Assembly: GCA_963765955.1 (NCBI GenBank)
Contig: CAVXYA010000002.1
Span: 124,001-188,000, forward strand
DNA: 64,000 nt
Direction of reading: 5' to 3'
Source of the DNA: JAXDMK01 sp963765955
GTDB lineage: Bacteria > Actinomycetota > Acidimicrobiia > Acidimicrobiales > AC-14
Under the pieces are notes generated by a model, which ran no database searches, was not told where the DNA came from, and saw only the letters and a program-made list of their open reading frames with translations. The position numbers were made by a program, and so were the translations under genes. Position 1 is the stretch's first letter. The number at the start of each line of letters is the position of its first letter. This document shows positions 18,434 to 28,249 of this stretch, one piece after another.

Positions 18434-21110
18434 CTATCGGCTCAGCCGCTGGACGGGTGGACGGTGGGCCGGTAGTTGCTTCAGCCGCTCGGCCATCCGC
18501 CGGGCCGGGTCCTCCGACAGCGTCTCCGGCGTCTGCGCGACTGCGGGCGGGCTGGCCCCGGCGGCTCGGTAGAGCTGCTCCCGCACGGCGTGGGCGGTGC
18601 GGGCGTTGGGCGGCCGGGCGATGGCGGTGGCGAACGCCTCCTCGGCGTCCTCCAGGCCGGTCCGGTCGAGCACCCAGGCGACGTTGCGACCCCGGCCCCG
18701 GGTCATGGCCACATAGATGCCGGCCCGGGTACTGGCCGGCTCCACCACGCAGATCCCGTGGTCGACGGTGACGCCCTGGTTGCCGTAGCCGGTGACGGCC
18801 CAACCAAGCTCCACGTGGCGGGCGACGTAGGCATTCGGGAGGCGTACGCGGCCTCGTAGTGGGTCCTCCACGGTCAGCGAGCCGTCGTCGCCGATGGCGG
18901 TCACCGTCCAGGTGTGCCGGTTGCGCACGGCCGTTCCCCCGCTGGTGACCAGGCTGGCGTCGTTGCGGCGCGTCGCCACCTGGTCGCCCACGAACACCTC
19001 GGTCCCGTCGGCGAGGGCAACCGACGTTCCCTGCCGGCGAGGATTGCGGCGACGCTGGATCTCGACGTTGATGGCCCGGGCCGTGCCGGTCGAGGCCGTG
19101 GTGATGGCGACGGTGTCACCGCCTCCGCTCATCTGCTCGTACTGGCGGGCCACCCGGTCGGCCAGGAGGGCGGGGTGGACGGTGCGAAGCCGTCCATGCT
19201 CGGCGTAGTGGGCGGCGCAGGCGGGGTCGCCTTGGCGTAGCAGCAGGCTGGCCTCGCCCTGCCAGGCGTCGTGGAACCGCCGGACTTCCTCCAGGTGGTG
19301 GGCGGGGAAGGACTCACACCAATGGGCGAACATGCCACCCCGACCCACGGCGGGGAGCTGGGCCGGGTCACCGACGCAGACCAGGCGCCAGTGACGGCGA
19401 TCGGCCAGATCGACCAACCGGGCCAGGTCCTCGGTCGACGCCATGCCGGCCTCGTCGAGGACGATCGAGGTCCCCGGCCGGAGTTGCCACTCGGGCGGCG
19501 GGCCTTCAGGTCGGCCGTGCTCGTAGAGCAGCTTGGCCAGGGTGGTGGCCGGCGTGGCGGTCTCACGACCGAGCACGTCGGCGGCCTTGCCTGAGGGAGC
19601 CAGGCCGACCACGGCTCGGCCCTGCTCACCGCAGCGAGGCAACCGCCGAGGCCAGCATGGTGGTCTTGCCCGTCCCGGCCGGGCCCACGACCAGCACCAG
19701 GCGCTGTTCGCCCGCCACCGCTCGGACAGCCGCGGCCTGGGGATCCTCGCCGGCCGCCACGCGGCGCTTGGTCCCGACGTTGGCGGCGGCCCAGGACAAC
19801 AGCCGGGCTTCCTGGTCAAGCACGGCCGGGGCGCTCAGGCGGCGATCGACGACGTGCTCGGTGACCGCTCGACCGTCCCGCCGGCAGGCCACACCGTGCT
19901 TCGCCGCCGGGTGCAGCTCCACGCATCGACCGGCGGCCTCGGCCGAGAGTCGGTCGACGACCTCGACGACTTCCGCGGCCGAGCTGGCCACGTCGGCCGG
20001 AAGGCGGGCCGCGATCTCCCGGGCCAGGTCGGCCCGCAGCCACGTCGACGGACGACGAGGCCACCGCCACCAGCGCCTCGGCGATGACCGATTCCTCCTT
20101 CCAGTCGATCGTGCCCGGCAGGCGTCGCTGACCATCGGGGAGGGCCAGCGGAGCGAACCCGGCTTGGTTCGCTCGTTCCGCCCACTCGGCACGAAGCCGC
20201 TCGGCCTCGATCGGCTCGGACTTGCCCGGCCGGCTGTCGAGCACGGCATCGCGCTCCAGGCGGTACAGGGTGCGGGGACCGGGCTCCGCGCCGTCGTGGT
20301 CGTCGACCCAGGCGGCCACCGACTTCGCCAGCTTCGCCTCCACCTGGGCGTTGCGCTGGGAGAACAGCTTCAGCAACCCGCCGGCACACCGTCGATGTCG
20401 GCGTGGCCCTCGCTGACCTCGCCCCAGGACACTCCAAGTCGAGCCGACAGCTCTGAGCGCAGGGCGGCGGCGTAGACCCAGCCGATGGAGCGCTGCTGGT
20501 ACTTGAGGAACCGGGCGTCGAGCGACAGCCACTTGCCGGTCGGGTCCTGGACCTTCCCCCAGATCACGGCGTGGGTGTGGAGCTGAGGGTCGGCCTCCCG
20601 GCTGGTGTGCTGGCGGAACAGCGCCGCGACCAGGCCCCGGGCATCCACCTGGTGGACGCCGTTGGTGCCCCGGCGGGTGACTCCCCCATGCTCCTGGAGC
20701 CAGTCCAGGGCGGCGACGACAGCCGCGTCATGGGCGGCGAGCACCTCGGCCCGCACCGAGGCGTCCGGGCTCAGCGCCCAGAGCACCGAGACGGACTTGG
20801 GCGCGGAGAAGGTGGCGTCGAACGCCCGGGCCGACTTGGCTCCGAAGCCCCGGCCCAGGTCCCGACCGTCGCCGGGATGGCGGCCGTGCATCATCGCCTC
20901 CAGCTGCTCCGGCCGGACGTCGCCGGACAGCGCGATGGCCGGGCAACCCTCGCCCCACCACCGGCCCGGCGGCTCGTTGGGGTCGAGGTAGTAGTCGATC
21001 GGCCCTCGGCTCCGCCCGTCCCGGCGGAGTTGGTCCTCGGCCAGGCCGGCGTAGTAGTCCACGAGGGCCGTCACGCCGGTCCCGCCGGCCTTGAGGGTGG
21101 TGGCCCGCAT
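18434..21110 (-). pseudogene. MobF/TraA-type relaxase-helicase, three frameshifts
   Basis: Conjugative relaxase that nicks oriT and unwinds the transferred strand. ATG 21110 (MRATTLKAGGTG) opens a TrwC relaxase domain with YYAGLAEDQ, SAPKSVSVLWAL and the metal motif DPQLHTHAVIWGKV. Later segments hold a RecD-like helicase: Walker A VVGPAGTGKTTMLA, Walker B SIVLDEAGMAS, VGDPAQLPAVGRGG, and the late motif VTGYGNQGVTVDHGI. The parts lie in four frame segments with breaks near 20382, 20046 and 19630. Corrected it would be about 890 residues. Either the gene is decaying or the assembly contains indels; no motif is lost. It defines the element as mobilizable. Confidence 0.8.
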
Positions 21111-21425
21111 CACGGCCGCCGTCCCGCGGGACACAATGCACTCGTCTGTGCGTCATGGGGGTCGATGTACAACTAGGCCGACGAGCCGGTAGGAATCTCG
21201 CGTCGAGGGGCGAATTTCCCGTGAGGGTCGACGATCGAGGGAACTCCGGCCTCGTCCCGTGGCTGCCTGGGGTGCCAATCAAGAAGGACGTCGGAGGAGC
21301 GTTCCTGACCCCGGGCGGCAGAGAACCGGAGGCTAGGCGACTGCCGGCAGCGCTTGCGATGGCGAGATCCTGAACCCAAGGGAAGGGCGCTCGGCCGTTC
21401 CCCGTGGGGACCTGTCGTTGGTCGA
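21111..21425. other. 315-bp non-coding stretch upstream of the relaxase
   Basis: No convincing coding sequence on either strand. It lies between the 5' end of the relaxase and the convergent-oriented membrane protein gene, where an oriT or relaxase promoter would be expected. I see no strong inverted repeat that would pin down a nick site. Confidence 0.4.
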
Positions 21426-21806
21426 TCACGGACCGTACGGTGGCAACTCCCATTTCCGCTGGAGGTAGTTAAGGATCACCACGGTTAGGACGGCCAGGAC
21501 CATCACAGCGATGGCTCCCGCTCTCTTGACGGGTCCGGCATCTCGAAACCACTGCCAGTCCTGGCGATGGTTCTCCTCGGCTTGGGCGACCTTGCCACGA
21601 TCCTCCGCCCGACGGAAGAGGCGCAACCATCCCAGCAACACCAGAGGCGCTAGCGCCAAGACGACCGCCGCCGGTAGCCACAGGCCCCCGACAAGGAGCA
21701 CGATGCCGATGGCAGCGAGCATGAGCGTCGTCTTGAGGGCGACGCTGCCGATCCAATGAACAGACCGGAACATCCGCCGGATGTCACCACCTAGGTTGCC
21801 TGTCAT
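21426..21806 (-). CDS. two-helix membrane protein
   Basis: 126 residues from ATG 21806, which overlaps the HEAT-repeat gene stop by four bases (ATGA). Two or three hydrophobic segments are visible: ALKTTLMLAAIGIVLLVGGL, WLPAAVVLALAPLVLLGWL and, near the C-terminus, AGAIAVMVLAVLTVVILNYL. A charged stretch with QAEENHRQDWQWF separates the pairs. No family recognised. Translational coupling to the HEAT-repeat gene suggests a joint function, for example tethering it to the membrane. Confidence 0.6.
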   Translation of the reverse strand: MTGNLGGDIRRMFRSVHWIGSVALKTTLMLAAIGIVLLVGGLWLPAAVVLALAPLVLLGWLRLFRRAEDRGKVAQAEENHRQDWQWFRDAGPVKRAGAIAVMVLAVLTVVILNYLQRKWELPPYGP

Positions 21807-23328
21807 CTCGGTCCTACTTCGATGCGGCATCGGAGCGCCACCACGCTTTGAATGACGTCGATGTTGTCCACGGCGGCCAGGTCGTCCGGGACTGGCGCAG
21901 TGAGCCCGAGCGCACACAGGCCGTCGAGGATCCCGATGTGCACAGCCCACGTGACAGCAGGCGGTTCCCGGAGGAGCGGAACCAGGCTCTCGAGCTCCGC
22001 GGCGGCGTCAAGGTGGACGAGAGACGAGATCGCCCTCGTCCGGACGCTCTCCCGACGGTCGGCCCGGGCCAGCTCGACGAGGCGCTGCCTCGCCTCGTCC
22101 GCCGGTGAATGGGCGACGTAGGTCTGCACCGCTTCAGAGGCCGTCGTGCCGGCGGCATCGCGGAAGTAGTCCCAGGCAGCAATGGCGAGGACCGGATCCG
22201 GTGGCAATTGGCCGAGGTGATACACGGCGGACTTTCGGACCGAAGCGCTCGCGTCGTGCGTGAGATGGAGCAGCTCTTCGTCCCTGGACCAGGCGGCAAA
22301 GGGCACGGCGGCGATCTCCCGCACGAGGGGGTCGGGATGGTCGGCGAGCGCGGTGGCCAGGCGCTCCCGCTCGTGCGGCCCGTAGGTTCGCCACGCAGCC
22401 TGGAGGAGCAGCGCCTTCTTTGATGCCCACTCGCCGTCGGGATCGAGGACAAGATCCAACAGCTCGCTCGCAGACACCGCCACAGCCGTAGGACCGGCGG
22501 CCGGCGGTGACTTCGGTGCCGCCTCGTGCACCTCCTCGGACAAGCGGAGGAGGTCTGCAACCGGCTCCACCCACTCCCGATACATCGCGGTCTCAGCAGC
22601 GTCGCCCGAAGAGATCAGCCACTCGAAATGGTCCCGGATGTCCTCGAAGCTCTCCGCCGCCTTGTCCCGGACCAGCCCATCTCCCGTGTCGAGCATCTCG
22701 GCCAGGGCCCGGAGCACGCGTCGGGACCGGTAGTACCGCAGGGTGTCCACCGCCGCGGCGGCGACGTCGCTGGACGGATCCGACACGGCCGAGAGCAGGG
22801 GACCCTCGGCGGCCACAGGCTCGTCCCACAGCAGTACGTCCGCCGCCGTCTCCCGCACGTCCGCATCTGGGTGGTCGAGACCCCGGATCTTCACCGGCTG
22901 AAACTCCGCCTCGTCGAACCCGAAGAGCATGCCTGCCAGCGCCAGGGATTGCAGAGGGTGCCGATCGTCGCCAGCGACCGTGGCCAGGATGTCAGCCTCC
23001 GAGCGCCCCATCACGAGCAGGGCGTGCGACATCAGGACTCGGTCGCCGCTGCGCCACCAGGCCCGGCGACGCTCGGCGGTTGTCGTGTCATCGATCCGGC
23101 GCAGGACTGCTCCCGCCGCTTCCCTGACCGACTCGGAAAGGTGATTGTCCTCGAGCATCTCCGTCAGCGGGACGACCGACCGATAGTCCTCGAGGGTTGC
23201 CAGCGTGTCGAACGCCTCGTCCCGCTCCGCTTCGAGCGTTGACTCCAACCGGACGTGATCCAGGAGCGCGAGGTCGAACTCCGGTCGTCCGTCTCACGGA
23301 TCCGATCGTGCGGGATGTCGAGAGGCAC
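21803..23328 (-). CDS. HEAT-repeat protein
   Basis: About 480-510 residues built of helical HEAT/armadillo-like repeats, each with a D-x-x-V-R or similar turn: DHPDADVRETAADVL, SDPSSDVAAAAVDTLRYY, DHPDPLVREIAAVPF, HDASASVRKSAVYHLGQLP. Such proteins are protein-interaction scaffolds. The open frame begins with TTG 23248, but sensible protein sequence (RPEFDLALLDHVRLE) continues upstream in frame to about 23275 and then in another frame (PLDIPHDRIRETD) to GTG 23328; I take this as a frameshifted true N-terminus. It is coupled to the downstream membrane protein. Cargo of element 1, function unknown. Confidence 0.6.
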
Positions 23329-23578
23329 CAGCCCATGATGACGGTCGCTGGCCGACGTCGTCGGTGATAACAGGAGAGCTCTGGAGTGTTCCCGGTGTGC
23401 TCCCGAGCCGGCGGGCGGGCGGGACCCGACACCTGTTGTCACGTGCCGGTCGAGCACGGGAGACGCCATTCTTCGGCGGACCGAGATAATCACAGCGCTG
23501 TAAGCTTGGGCGCCTACCTGGGACGGACGACTGCCATGGGGCGTGCAAGCAACCGCAAGAAGGAGCGCCGGGTAGATC

Positions 23579-24742
23579 GTGGCGACCGAAGCCCGGAAGC
23601 TCCGCATCGTGGTGTGCTCATATCCAGACAAATCGCTTGAGCCAGCAGCAGAGCTCTTGAAAGCCGCGATCGTCTACGGCGACGAGGTATTGCTTCACAG
23701 TCCGACTGCCATCCTGCTCGCTTCAGTTGCGACCTTGAGCAACCTTTCGCCGGCGGACCTCATTCCGGTGATGCGCGGGGTGGCGCCCTCACTTGGTGAT
23801 ACGGGCATCGCGTTCGCAAGGCAAATGGATGAACTCGACAGCACTCTCGGGTCCGATAGCGCTAAGGCTGTGATGCAGTTGTTGCTCGACCCAACCCCAG
23901 GCATGCGCGACCTGTTGGCAAAGTTGGACGGCGATGCCGCACACCAGCTTGAGGAGAACGGCCAACAGCTACGGGAGGTACAACAAGAGCTCGATCGAGT
24001 CGTGGAGGAGCAGCTCGAATCAGCGGGAGTCGCGAGCGTTATGCCTGCGATTGACGCTGGCCTTCTGAAGCTTGCGCCGGTCGACACGACGGAGGATCTC
24101 TTCGACGGCTATATCCACGCGCTCTGGTCGATCCTTCGCGATCCCAAGTACTTCCCCCTCTTCGACGACCAGATTGCGGACCTAGTGGATGCCGCTGTCC
24201 GCGTTGGCATGCTCAATCCGTCCTCGAAAATGCGAGCGCGTGGAAGGCAGGCTGGGGTTGCGAGCGGCTTCCTTGCCCGCCTACCGACTTTCCCGCGAGC
24301 CTCCATGGACGAAATCGTTGACATCCGGGCTGAACTGGATCGTCCACTCGTTCGCTTTCGAGCTGAGATGGTCACTGTCGCCGACGGCCTGGGTGTCGAG
24401 GCATTCGAGCCGGAGTTCGACGAGGCAGCCGAAGAGGCGTGGATGTCGAAGGTCCATCCTGCACTCCTTGAGTTGGAGGAGCTCGTCGAGGAGAAGCGGC
24501 TTCGTACTCAATTCGGAGCGAAGCTTCCAGGGAGCGGGGTGCTTGGCACCATTGGCGGGCTCGTCACCGGCATCATCACGCATGCGCCATTGACCGGACT
24601 TGGTGTAGCGGCGGGCACTGCGGCGCTGAATGCTGCTGCGGGGGTTGCTGGTGATCGCGGGAGGCTCGAGAGGGAGATTCGCAAGCGGCCCTACTATCTC
24701 CTCCATCGAACTGAGGAGCTCCTGGCAACGGCTCCCGACTGA
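23579..24742 (+). CDS. unknown 387-residue protein with coiled-coil and glycine-rich hydrophobic end
   Basis: Starts with GTG 23579. No family recognised. Residues 110-150 are acidic and Gln/Glu-rich and likely form a coiled coil (LEENGQQLREVQQELDRVVE). Residues 320-365 form a Gly/Ala-rich hydrophobic hairpin (GVLGTIGGLVTGIITHA, LGVAAGTAALNAAAGVAG) that could insert into a membrane, followed by a basic end. Just upstream in another frame, ATG 23536 opens MGRASNRKKERR, a start common to actinobacterial proteins, so the true N-terminus may be there with a frameshift near 23575. Codon use is less GC-rich than the chromosome, consistent with recent acquisition. Confidence 0.55.
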   Translation: MATEARKLRIVVCSYPDKSLEPAAELLKAAIVYGDEVLLHSPTAILLASVATLSNLSPADLIPVMRGVAPSLGDTGIAFARQMDELDSTLGSDSAKAVMQLLLDPTPGMRDLLAKLDGDAAHQLEENGQQLREVQQELDRVVEEQLESAGVASVMPAIDAGLLKLAPVDTTEDLFDGYIHALWSILRDPKYFPLFDDQIADLVDAAVRVGMLNPSSKMRARGRQAGVASGFLARLPTFPRASMDEIVDIRAELDRPLVRFRAEMVTVADGLGVEAFEPEFDEAAEEAWMSKVHPALLELEELVEEKRLRTQFGAKLPGSGVLGTIGGLVTGIITHAPLTGLGVAAGTAALNAAAGVAGDRGRLEREIRKRPYYLLHRTEELLATAPD

Positions 24743-24930
24743 CGTCGAGCGTTCGGACCCCGTGATGGTGAGCGGAAACGACCCGCTCAGAGTGATGCTG
24801 ATCAGGACCGGAAATCCGCCACGGGCACGAGCCTGCAGTACCCATTGGCCTGATCGTCGGCCAGCGCCGTCGAAGGTTGTGCCCAGCCGCCCGCGCCGCG
24901 TGCTCACCCGATGCGCCGTAGCCTGGATCG

Positions 24931-25083
24931 ATGGCGACCACTGACTCAGACGAGAGCCCGTCGTTGCGGCGAGCGGCGGGGTGGTCGTTCCACGGATGGG
25001 CGGACTTCGGCGTTGTGGGCGCCCTCTGGGCTATTGGGGTGGGCGTTTGGGCGTGGGCAAGACGCCGCGGCCGACTCAGTTGA
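24931..25083 (+). CDS. 50-residue membrane peptide
   Basis: ATG 24931 opens a 50-residue frame with a polar start (MATTDSDESPSLRRAAGW) and one membrane helix (GVVGALWAIGVGVWAWA) ending in RRRGRLS. Short and without known relatives, but composition and topology look protein-like. It ends 40 bases before the next small membrane protein. Confidence 0.4.
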   Translation: MATTDSDESPSLRRAAGWSFHGWADFGVVGALWAIGVGVWAWARRRGRLS

Positions 25084-25123
25084 GGGAGTAGCCATCGACA
25101 CGTGCCACCGGATACGCGAGACC

Positions 25124-25336
25124 TTGAGGTTCTTGGCCGGGCTCGGGATTCTCGGTACGTGGGTCGTGGGCTCGTTCACAATGCTGATAGCGGCACAGCT
25201 CATGAGCGTCGATGAGGAGTGGACTGGATGGGGCGACGTGCTCCTGAACCCGTACATTGTGCTGCCTTACGTCCTAATCTCCGGACTCGGGGCCATGGCG
25301 TTGTGGTGGTTGTTTCGTCCCCACCGAGTGCGTTGA
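25124..25336 (+). CDS. small two-helix membrane protein
   Basis: About 70 residues from TTG 25124; no ATG or GTG is available close by, and the frame is open further upstream, so the start is uncertain. Two hydrophobic helices are clear: LGILGTWVVGSFTMLIAAQL and VLPYVLISGLGAMALWWLF, separated by a short acidic loop with two tryptophans. It ends in RPHRVR. It may function with the 50-residue membrane peptide just upstream. No family recognised. Confidence 0.4.
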   Translation: MRFLAGLGILGTWVVGSFTMLIAAQLMSVDEEWTGWGDVLLNPYIVLPYVLISGLGAMALWWLFRPHRVR

Positions 25337-25434
25337 GCGTTCGTTCTCATGGGTGGGCGTCGGACGATCGAGGAGGCCACTCGTGAGCGGATCATCTGGA
25401 AGCCGGGATCTCGTATCTACGTAATGATCAGCTG

Positions 25435-25866
25435 GTGAGTCGTGACCGGATCAAGTTCTGTCGGGTGACGGTCCAGGACTCCGCCTACGGGCGTGATCCC
25501 TTCGATGTCATCGAGATCCACATCAACGGCCGGCCACTAACCGACCTCTGGTTGGCAGCTTCGGGAGAGGGCGGACGGTGGCTTCGGGCCGCCGAGGCGG
25601 TGTGGCCGGGCCATCGGCTCTGGACCAACGACCCGCCGCCGCATGAGGAGTTGGGCGAAGACGAACGGCGGGTTGTTCTCGTCTGTGTCGATGGCTTGAC
25701 GGGCTGTGGAGGGGCGACGGCGACGGTCAGACTCAACGAGCAGGTGGTCGAGTGGCGGGATTTCCGCACGGTCCCAGACGGCGCAGCCGTGGCGCTCGGT
25801 CCGTTCGCCTTCAACCGCAAGGACTACGACGGTGCGCTTGCGGGGGTGGAACAGGGCACCCGGTAG
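25435..25866 (+). CDS. unknown 143-residue cytosolic protein
   Basis: GTG 25435 opens a soluble protein with mixed alpha/beta character. Recognisable points are DVIEIHINGRPLTDLW near residue 25, a Cys-x-x-x-x-x-x-Cys pair in VLVCVDGLTGCGGATATV and VEWRDFRTVPDG near 110. The LTGCGGATATVR segment with the hydrophobic strand before it is common in small immunity-like proteins of mobile islands, but I do not recognise a family. Cargo of element 1. Confidence 0.5.
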   Translation: MSRDRIKFCRVTVQDSAYGRDPFDVIEIHINGRPLTDLWLAASGEGGRWLRAAEAVWPGHRLWTNDPPPHEELGEDERRVVLVCVDGLTGCGGATATVRLNEQVVEWRDFRTVPDGAAVALGPFAFNRKDYDGALAGVEQGTR

Positions 25867-26010
25867 GTGCCGAAGATCACCCTCGCTGCTGCGGTCCCGT
25901 CCGAGAATCACGTCGCTTGAGCGTTCCTGGCCGGGTGGCGAATCCGGTGGGGCGGCCGACACCCGGCATCCCTGCGCGGGTAGGTTTCAGAGCGGGCTAG
26001 GACTGGGTCC

Positions 26011-26380
26011 GTGTTCGTTCGTTTCGTTGTCGGCTCCGATGGCGAGCATCCTCGTGAGCTAAACGGCATCGTTACCGAGGCCAGGTTCCTTCGTGACGCT
26101 GGCCGCCTCTCTGCCGAGGAAGCTGCTCAGCTGGAGGGCTCTTACAACTGGCTCAACGACCATCTGCCGGTCCCGCCGTTCTCCACGAGGTCTTGGCCGC
26201 GCGAATGTAGTTGCATGGTTCAGGGATGACGCCCATGACGCGATCGCTCGCATGTGGGACCTGGTGGCACTGCTGGAGGAGCACGGTTGTCCGGTCCGGC
26301 TCCTCCGCTCGAAGAACCCTGGCCGCGTGCTCTACGAGGACGACTTCCAGGTGGTCGTGGAGGAATGGAAGGGCCTCTGA
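26011..26380 (+). CDS. unknown small protein, one frameshift
   Basis: GTG 26011 opens MFVRFVVGSDGEHPRELNGI, with EARFLRDAGRLSAEEAAQLE and a LNDHLPVPPFS ending. The natural continuation (RANVVAWFRDDAHDAIARMW, then VRLLRSKNPGRVLYEDDFQV) is in another frame from about 26180 to the stop at 26380. Joined, it would be about 123 residues. Proteins with this R-x-x-D-P-G-x-x-x-Y-E-D end are common next to actinobacterial plasmid and island genes; function unknown. Confidence 0.55.
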
Positions 26381-26488
26381 GTGACCGATACCCTCCCGGC
26401 GGCCGGGAAGATCCGGGTCGGGCGTCGACCCCCGGTCACACGCCTGGTATTCCCTCTACCCGCAAGAGCCCAGATCGTGCTGTCCTAC

Positions 26489-26519
26489 TCGTGTCGGCCA
26501 CACGGCGGCGCCGACACGA
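26489..26519. repeat. 10-bp perfect inverted repeat near the middle att site
   Basis: TCGTGTCGGC at 26489-26498 pairs with GCCGACACGA at 26510-26519 around an 11-base loop. It lies 41 bases from the middle tRNA-Cys repeat in the right end of element 1. It may be an arm-type or excisionase site, or a terminator for the cargo genes. Confidence 0.5.
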
Positions 26520-26559
26520 ACTCGCTGCTCAGAGGCCCTCTTCTGCATCCGGTTCGGGA

Positions 26560-26603
26560 GCCTGCAAAGCCCTGTACAGCGGTTCGATTCCGCTCGCCGC
26601 CTC
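26560..26603 (+). repeat. middle attachment site (tRNA-Cys 3' half)
   Basis: Second copy of the tRNA-Cys 3' end, identical over 44 bases to 15655-15698 but without a tRNA 5' half, so it is not a tRNA gene. It is the right end of element 1 and the left end of element 2. Confidence 0.9.
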
Positions 26604-26617
26604 CAGTCCCCTGAACC

Positions 26618-26856
26618 TGCATAATGGCAGGTCAGATCGACATGCGCCCCTGGCGTGGCGCGCCCGTGGGGATGAAACTTTCGGGGTGTCGCCCGCCGAG
26701 CCCGGAAACCGCACTGGTGCCGCGAGCCCGAAGGTCAGATTGGTGCCGGGGTCCGCAGGCACCCTTGATTGTTGCCACGAGCACGTGTCTCAGAGTCTTG
26801 AGCGATGCGACCCCCTGGGCGGCACGACGTTGATGCCGAGCGAAAGGGGAATCCCG
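26618..26856 (+). ncRNA. candidate IS110 bridge RNA region
   Basis: Non-coding 5' region of the IS110 element. In IS110-group elements this interval encodes the bridge RNA whose two loops pair with target and donor DNA. The region contains several GC-rich self-complementary segments, for example CCTGGCGTGGCGCGCCC near 26648. The call rests on position and family knowledge; I have not folded it. Confidence 0.35.
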
Positions 26857-28107
26857 ATGGATGTGATCGTCGATCGCTGCGCGGCGCTGGACGTGCACAA
26901 GAAGACGGTGATGGCGGCGGTGCGCACGCCCGGGCCGAAGGGGCGCCGCCAGGAGGTGAAGGAGTTCTCGACCTTCACCGGGGAGCTGGAACGGCTGCGG
27001 GACTGGCTGGTGGCCGAGGGGGTCACCCAGGTGGCGATGGAGGCCACCGGGGTCTACTGGCGCCCGGTGTGGCACGTGCTCGAAGCCATGGCCGGCGTCG
27101 AGCTGCTGCTGGTCAACCCCCGCCACGTCAAGAACCTGCCCGGCCGCAAGACCGACGTGGCCGACGCCGCCTGGTTGGCCCAGCTGCTCGAGTGCGGCCT
27201 GCTGCGGGGCAGCTTCGTGCCCCCGGCCGAGATCGCCCGGCTGCGGGACCTGACCCGCTACCGGACAAAGCTGACCCAGGAGCGGGTGCGGGAGACCCAG
27301 CGCATCCAGAAGCTGCTGGAGGACGCCGGCATCAAGCTCGACTCGGTGGCCACCGACGTGCTGGGCAAGGCCGCCCGCCGCATGCTGGAGGCCCTCATCG
27401 CCGGCGAGCGTGACCCCGAGGTCCTGGCCCAGATGGCCCTGACCCGCATGCGGCCCAAGATCCCCGAGCTGCGCCAGGCCCTGGTGGGCCGCTTCGACGA
27501 CCACCACGGGCTGCTGCTGCGCATGCACCTGGACCACGTCGACCACCTATCGGCCCTGGTCGATCGCCTGGACGAGGAGGTCGACCGGCTCATGGCCCCT
27601 TTCGCTGAGGCCGCCACCCGGCTGTTGAGCATCCCGGGGGTGGCCAAGCGCAGCGCCGAGGTGATCGTGGCCGAGATCGGCGTCGACATGGCCCGCTTCC
27701 CCACGCCAGGCCATCTCGCCTCCTGGGCGGGTCTGTGTCCCGGCAACCACGAGTCGGCCGGCAAACGGTCCTCGGGCCGGGCCCGCAAGGGCAACGCCGT
27801 GCTCCGGGCGGCCATGTGCGAGGCGGCGTGGGCGGCGTCGCACACCCGTGACTCCTACCTGGCCGCCCAGTATCGGCGCTTCAAACGACGCTTCGGCACC
27901 AAGAGCGAGACCAAGGCCATCTTCGCGGTGGCCCATTCCATGATCGTCATCGTCTGGCACGTACTGGCCACAGCCGACACCACCTACACCGACCTCGGCT
28001 CGGACTACTTCGAGCGACGCACCGACGCCGAGGCCCGCAAGCGCTATCTGGTCCGAGAGCTCGAGAAGCTCGGGCACCAGGTCGTGCTCGAACCAACTGC
28101 AGCCTGA
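26857..28107 (+). CDS. IS110-family transposase
   Basis: 416 residues from ATG 26857, preceded by the ribosome site GAAAGGGG. The N-terminal RuvC-like DEDD domain shows CAALDVHKKTVMAAV (first Asp), MEATGVYWRPVW (Glu) and KTDVADAAWLAQL (Asp pair). A central coiled coil is followed by the Transposase_20 domain with LLSIPGVAKRSAEVIVAEIG and the serine-containing GNHESAGKRSSGRARKGN. This is the full length of the family, so the enzyme may be active. It sits directly beside the middle attachment site and probably caused loss of the relaxase 3' part. Confidence 0.93.
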   Translation: MDVIVDRCAALDVHKKTVMAAVRTPGPKGRRQEVKEFSTFTGELERLRDWLVAEGVTQVAMEATGVYWRPVWHVLEAMAGVELLLVNPRHVKNLPGRKTDVADAAWLAQLLECGLLRGSFVPPAEIARLRDLTRYRTKLTQERVRETQRIQKLLEDAGIKLDSVATDVLGKAARRMLEALIAGERDPEVLAQMALTRMRPKIPELRQALVGRFDDHHGLLLRMHLDHVDHLSALVDRLDEEVDRLMAPFAEAATRLLSIPGVAKRSAEVIVAEIGVDMARFPTPGHLASWAGLCPGNHESAGKRSSGRARKGNAVLRAAMCEAAWAASHTRDSYLAAQYRRFKRRFGTKSETKAIFAVAHSMIVIVWHVLATADTTYTDLGSDYFERRTDAEARKRYLVRELEKLGHQVVLEPTAA

Positions 28108-28249
28108 GTCCTGCCGCCCTGAACCCACTCTCGGGGGCACGCCCCCAACCCCTGCGCGCCCCAGCGTCGTGGCTATGGGGGAAGTTTCGTCTCAGGGGCC
28201 ATTTTCGAGGTGACCGACAGGCACCGCGAGAAGCCGTTTCTGACCCCCT

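Larger units (their letters stand above)
15655..26603. mobile_element. integrative mobilizable element 1 in tRNA-Cys
   Basis: About 10.9 kb between the first and second tRNA-Cys repeats. From the left it carries a tyrosine integrase, a nucleotidyltransferase toxin and antitoxin, an excisionase-like HTH, a MobF relaxase-helicase, then cargo: membrane protein, HEAT-repeat protein and several unknown genes. No replication initiator, FtsK/TraB-type translocase or type IV secretion genes are visible, so it looks like a mobilizable rather than self-transmissible island. The cargo at 23.5-26.4 kb is visibly lower in GC than the chromosome on either side. Confidence 0.8.
26609..28125 (+). mobile_element. 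IS110-family insertion sequence
   Basis: About 1.5 kb. The transposase gene is preceded by about 240 bases of non-coding DNA and followed by a short tail. The sequence CCCTGAACC occurs at 26609-26617 and again at 28117-28125, which I take as the duplicated core at the two ends; a similar CCCTGAAACC at about 28247 is an alternative right end. No terminal inverted repeats are seen, as expected for IS110. A GC hairpin (GGGGG-CACG-CCCCC, 28133-28146) lies just outside. Confidence 0.65.

Noticed and set aside
26529..26762. Minus-strand frame containing EAASGIEPLYRALQ
   Set aside because: It is the antisense translation of the tRNA-Cys repeat, a well-known annotation artefact; no start or domain supports a gene.
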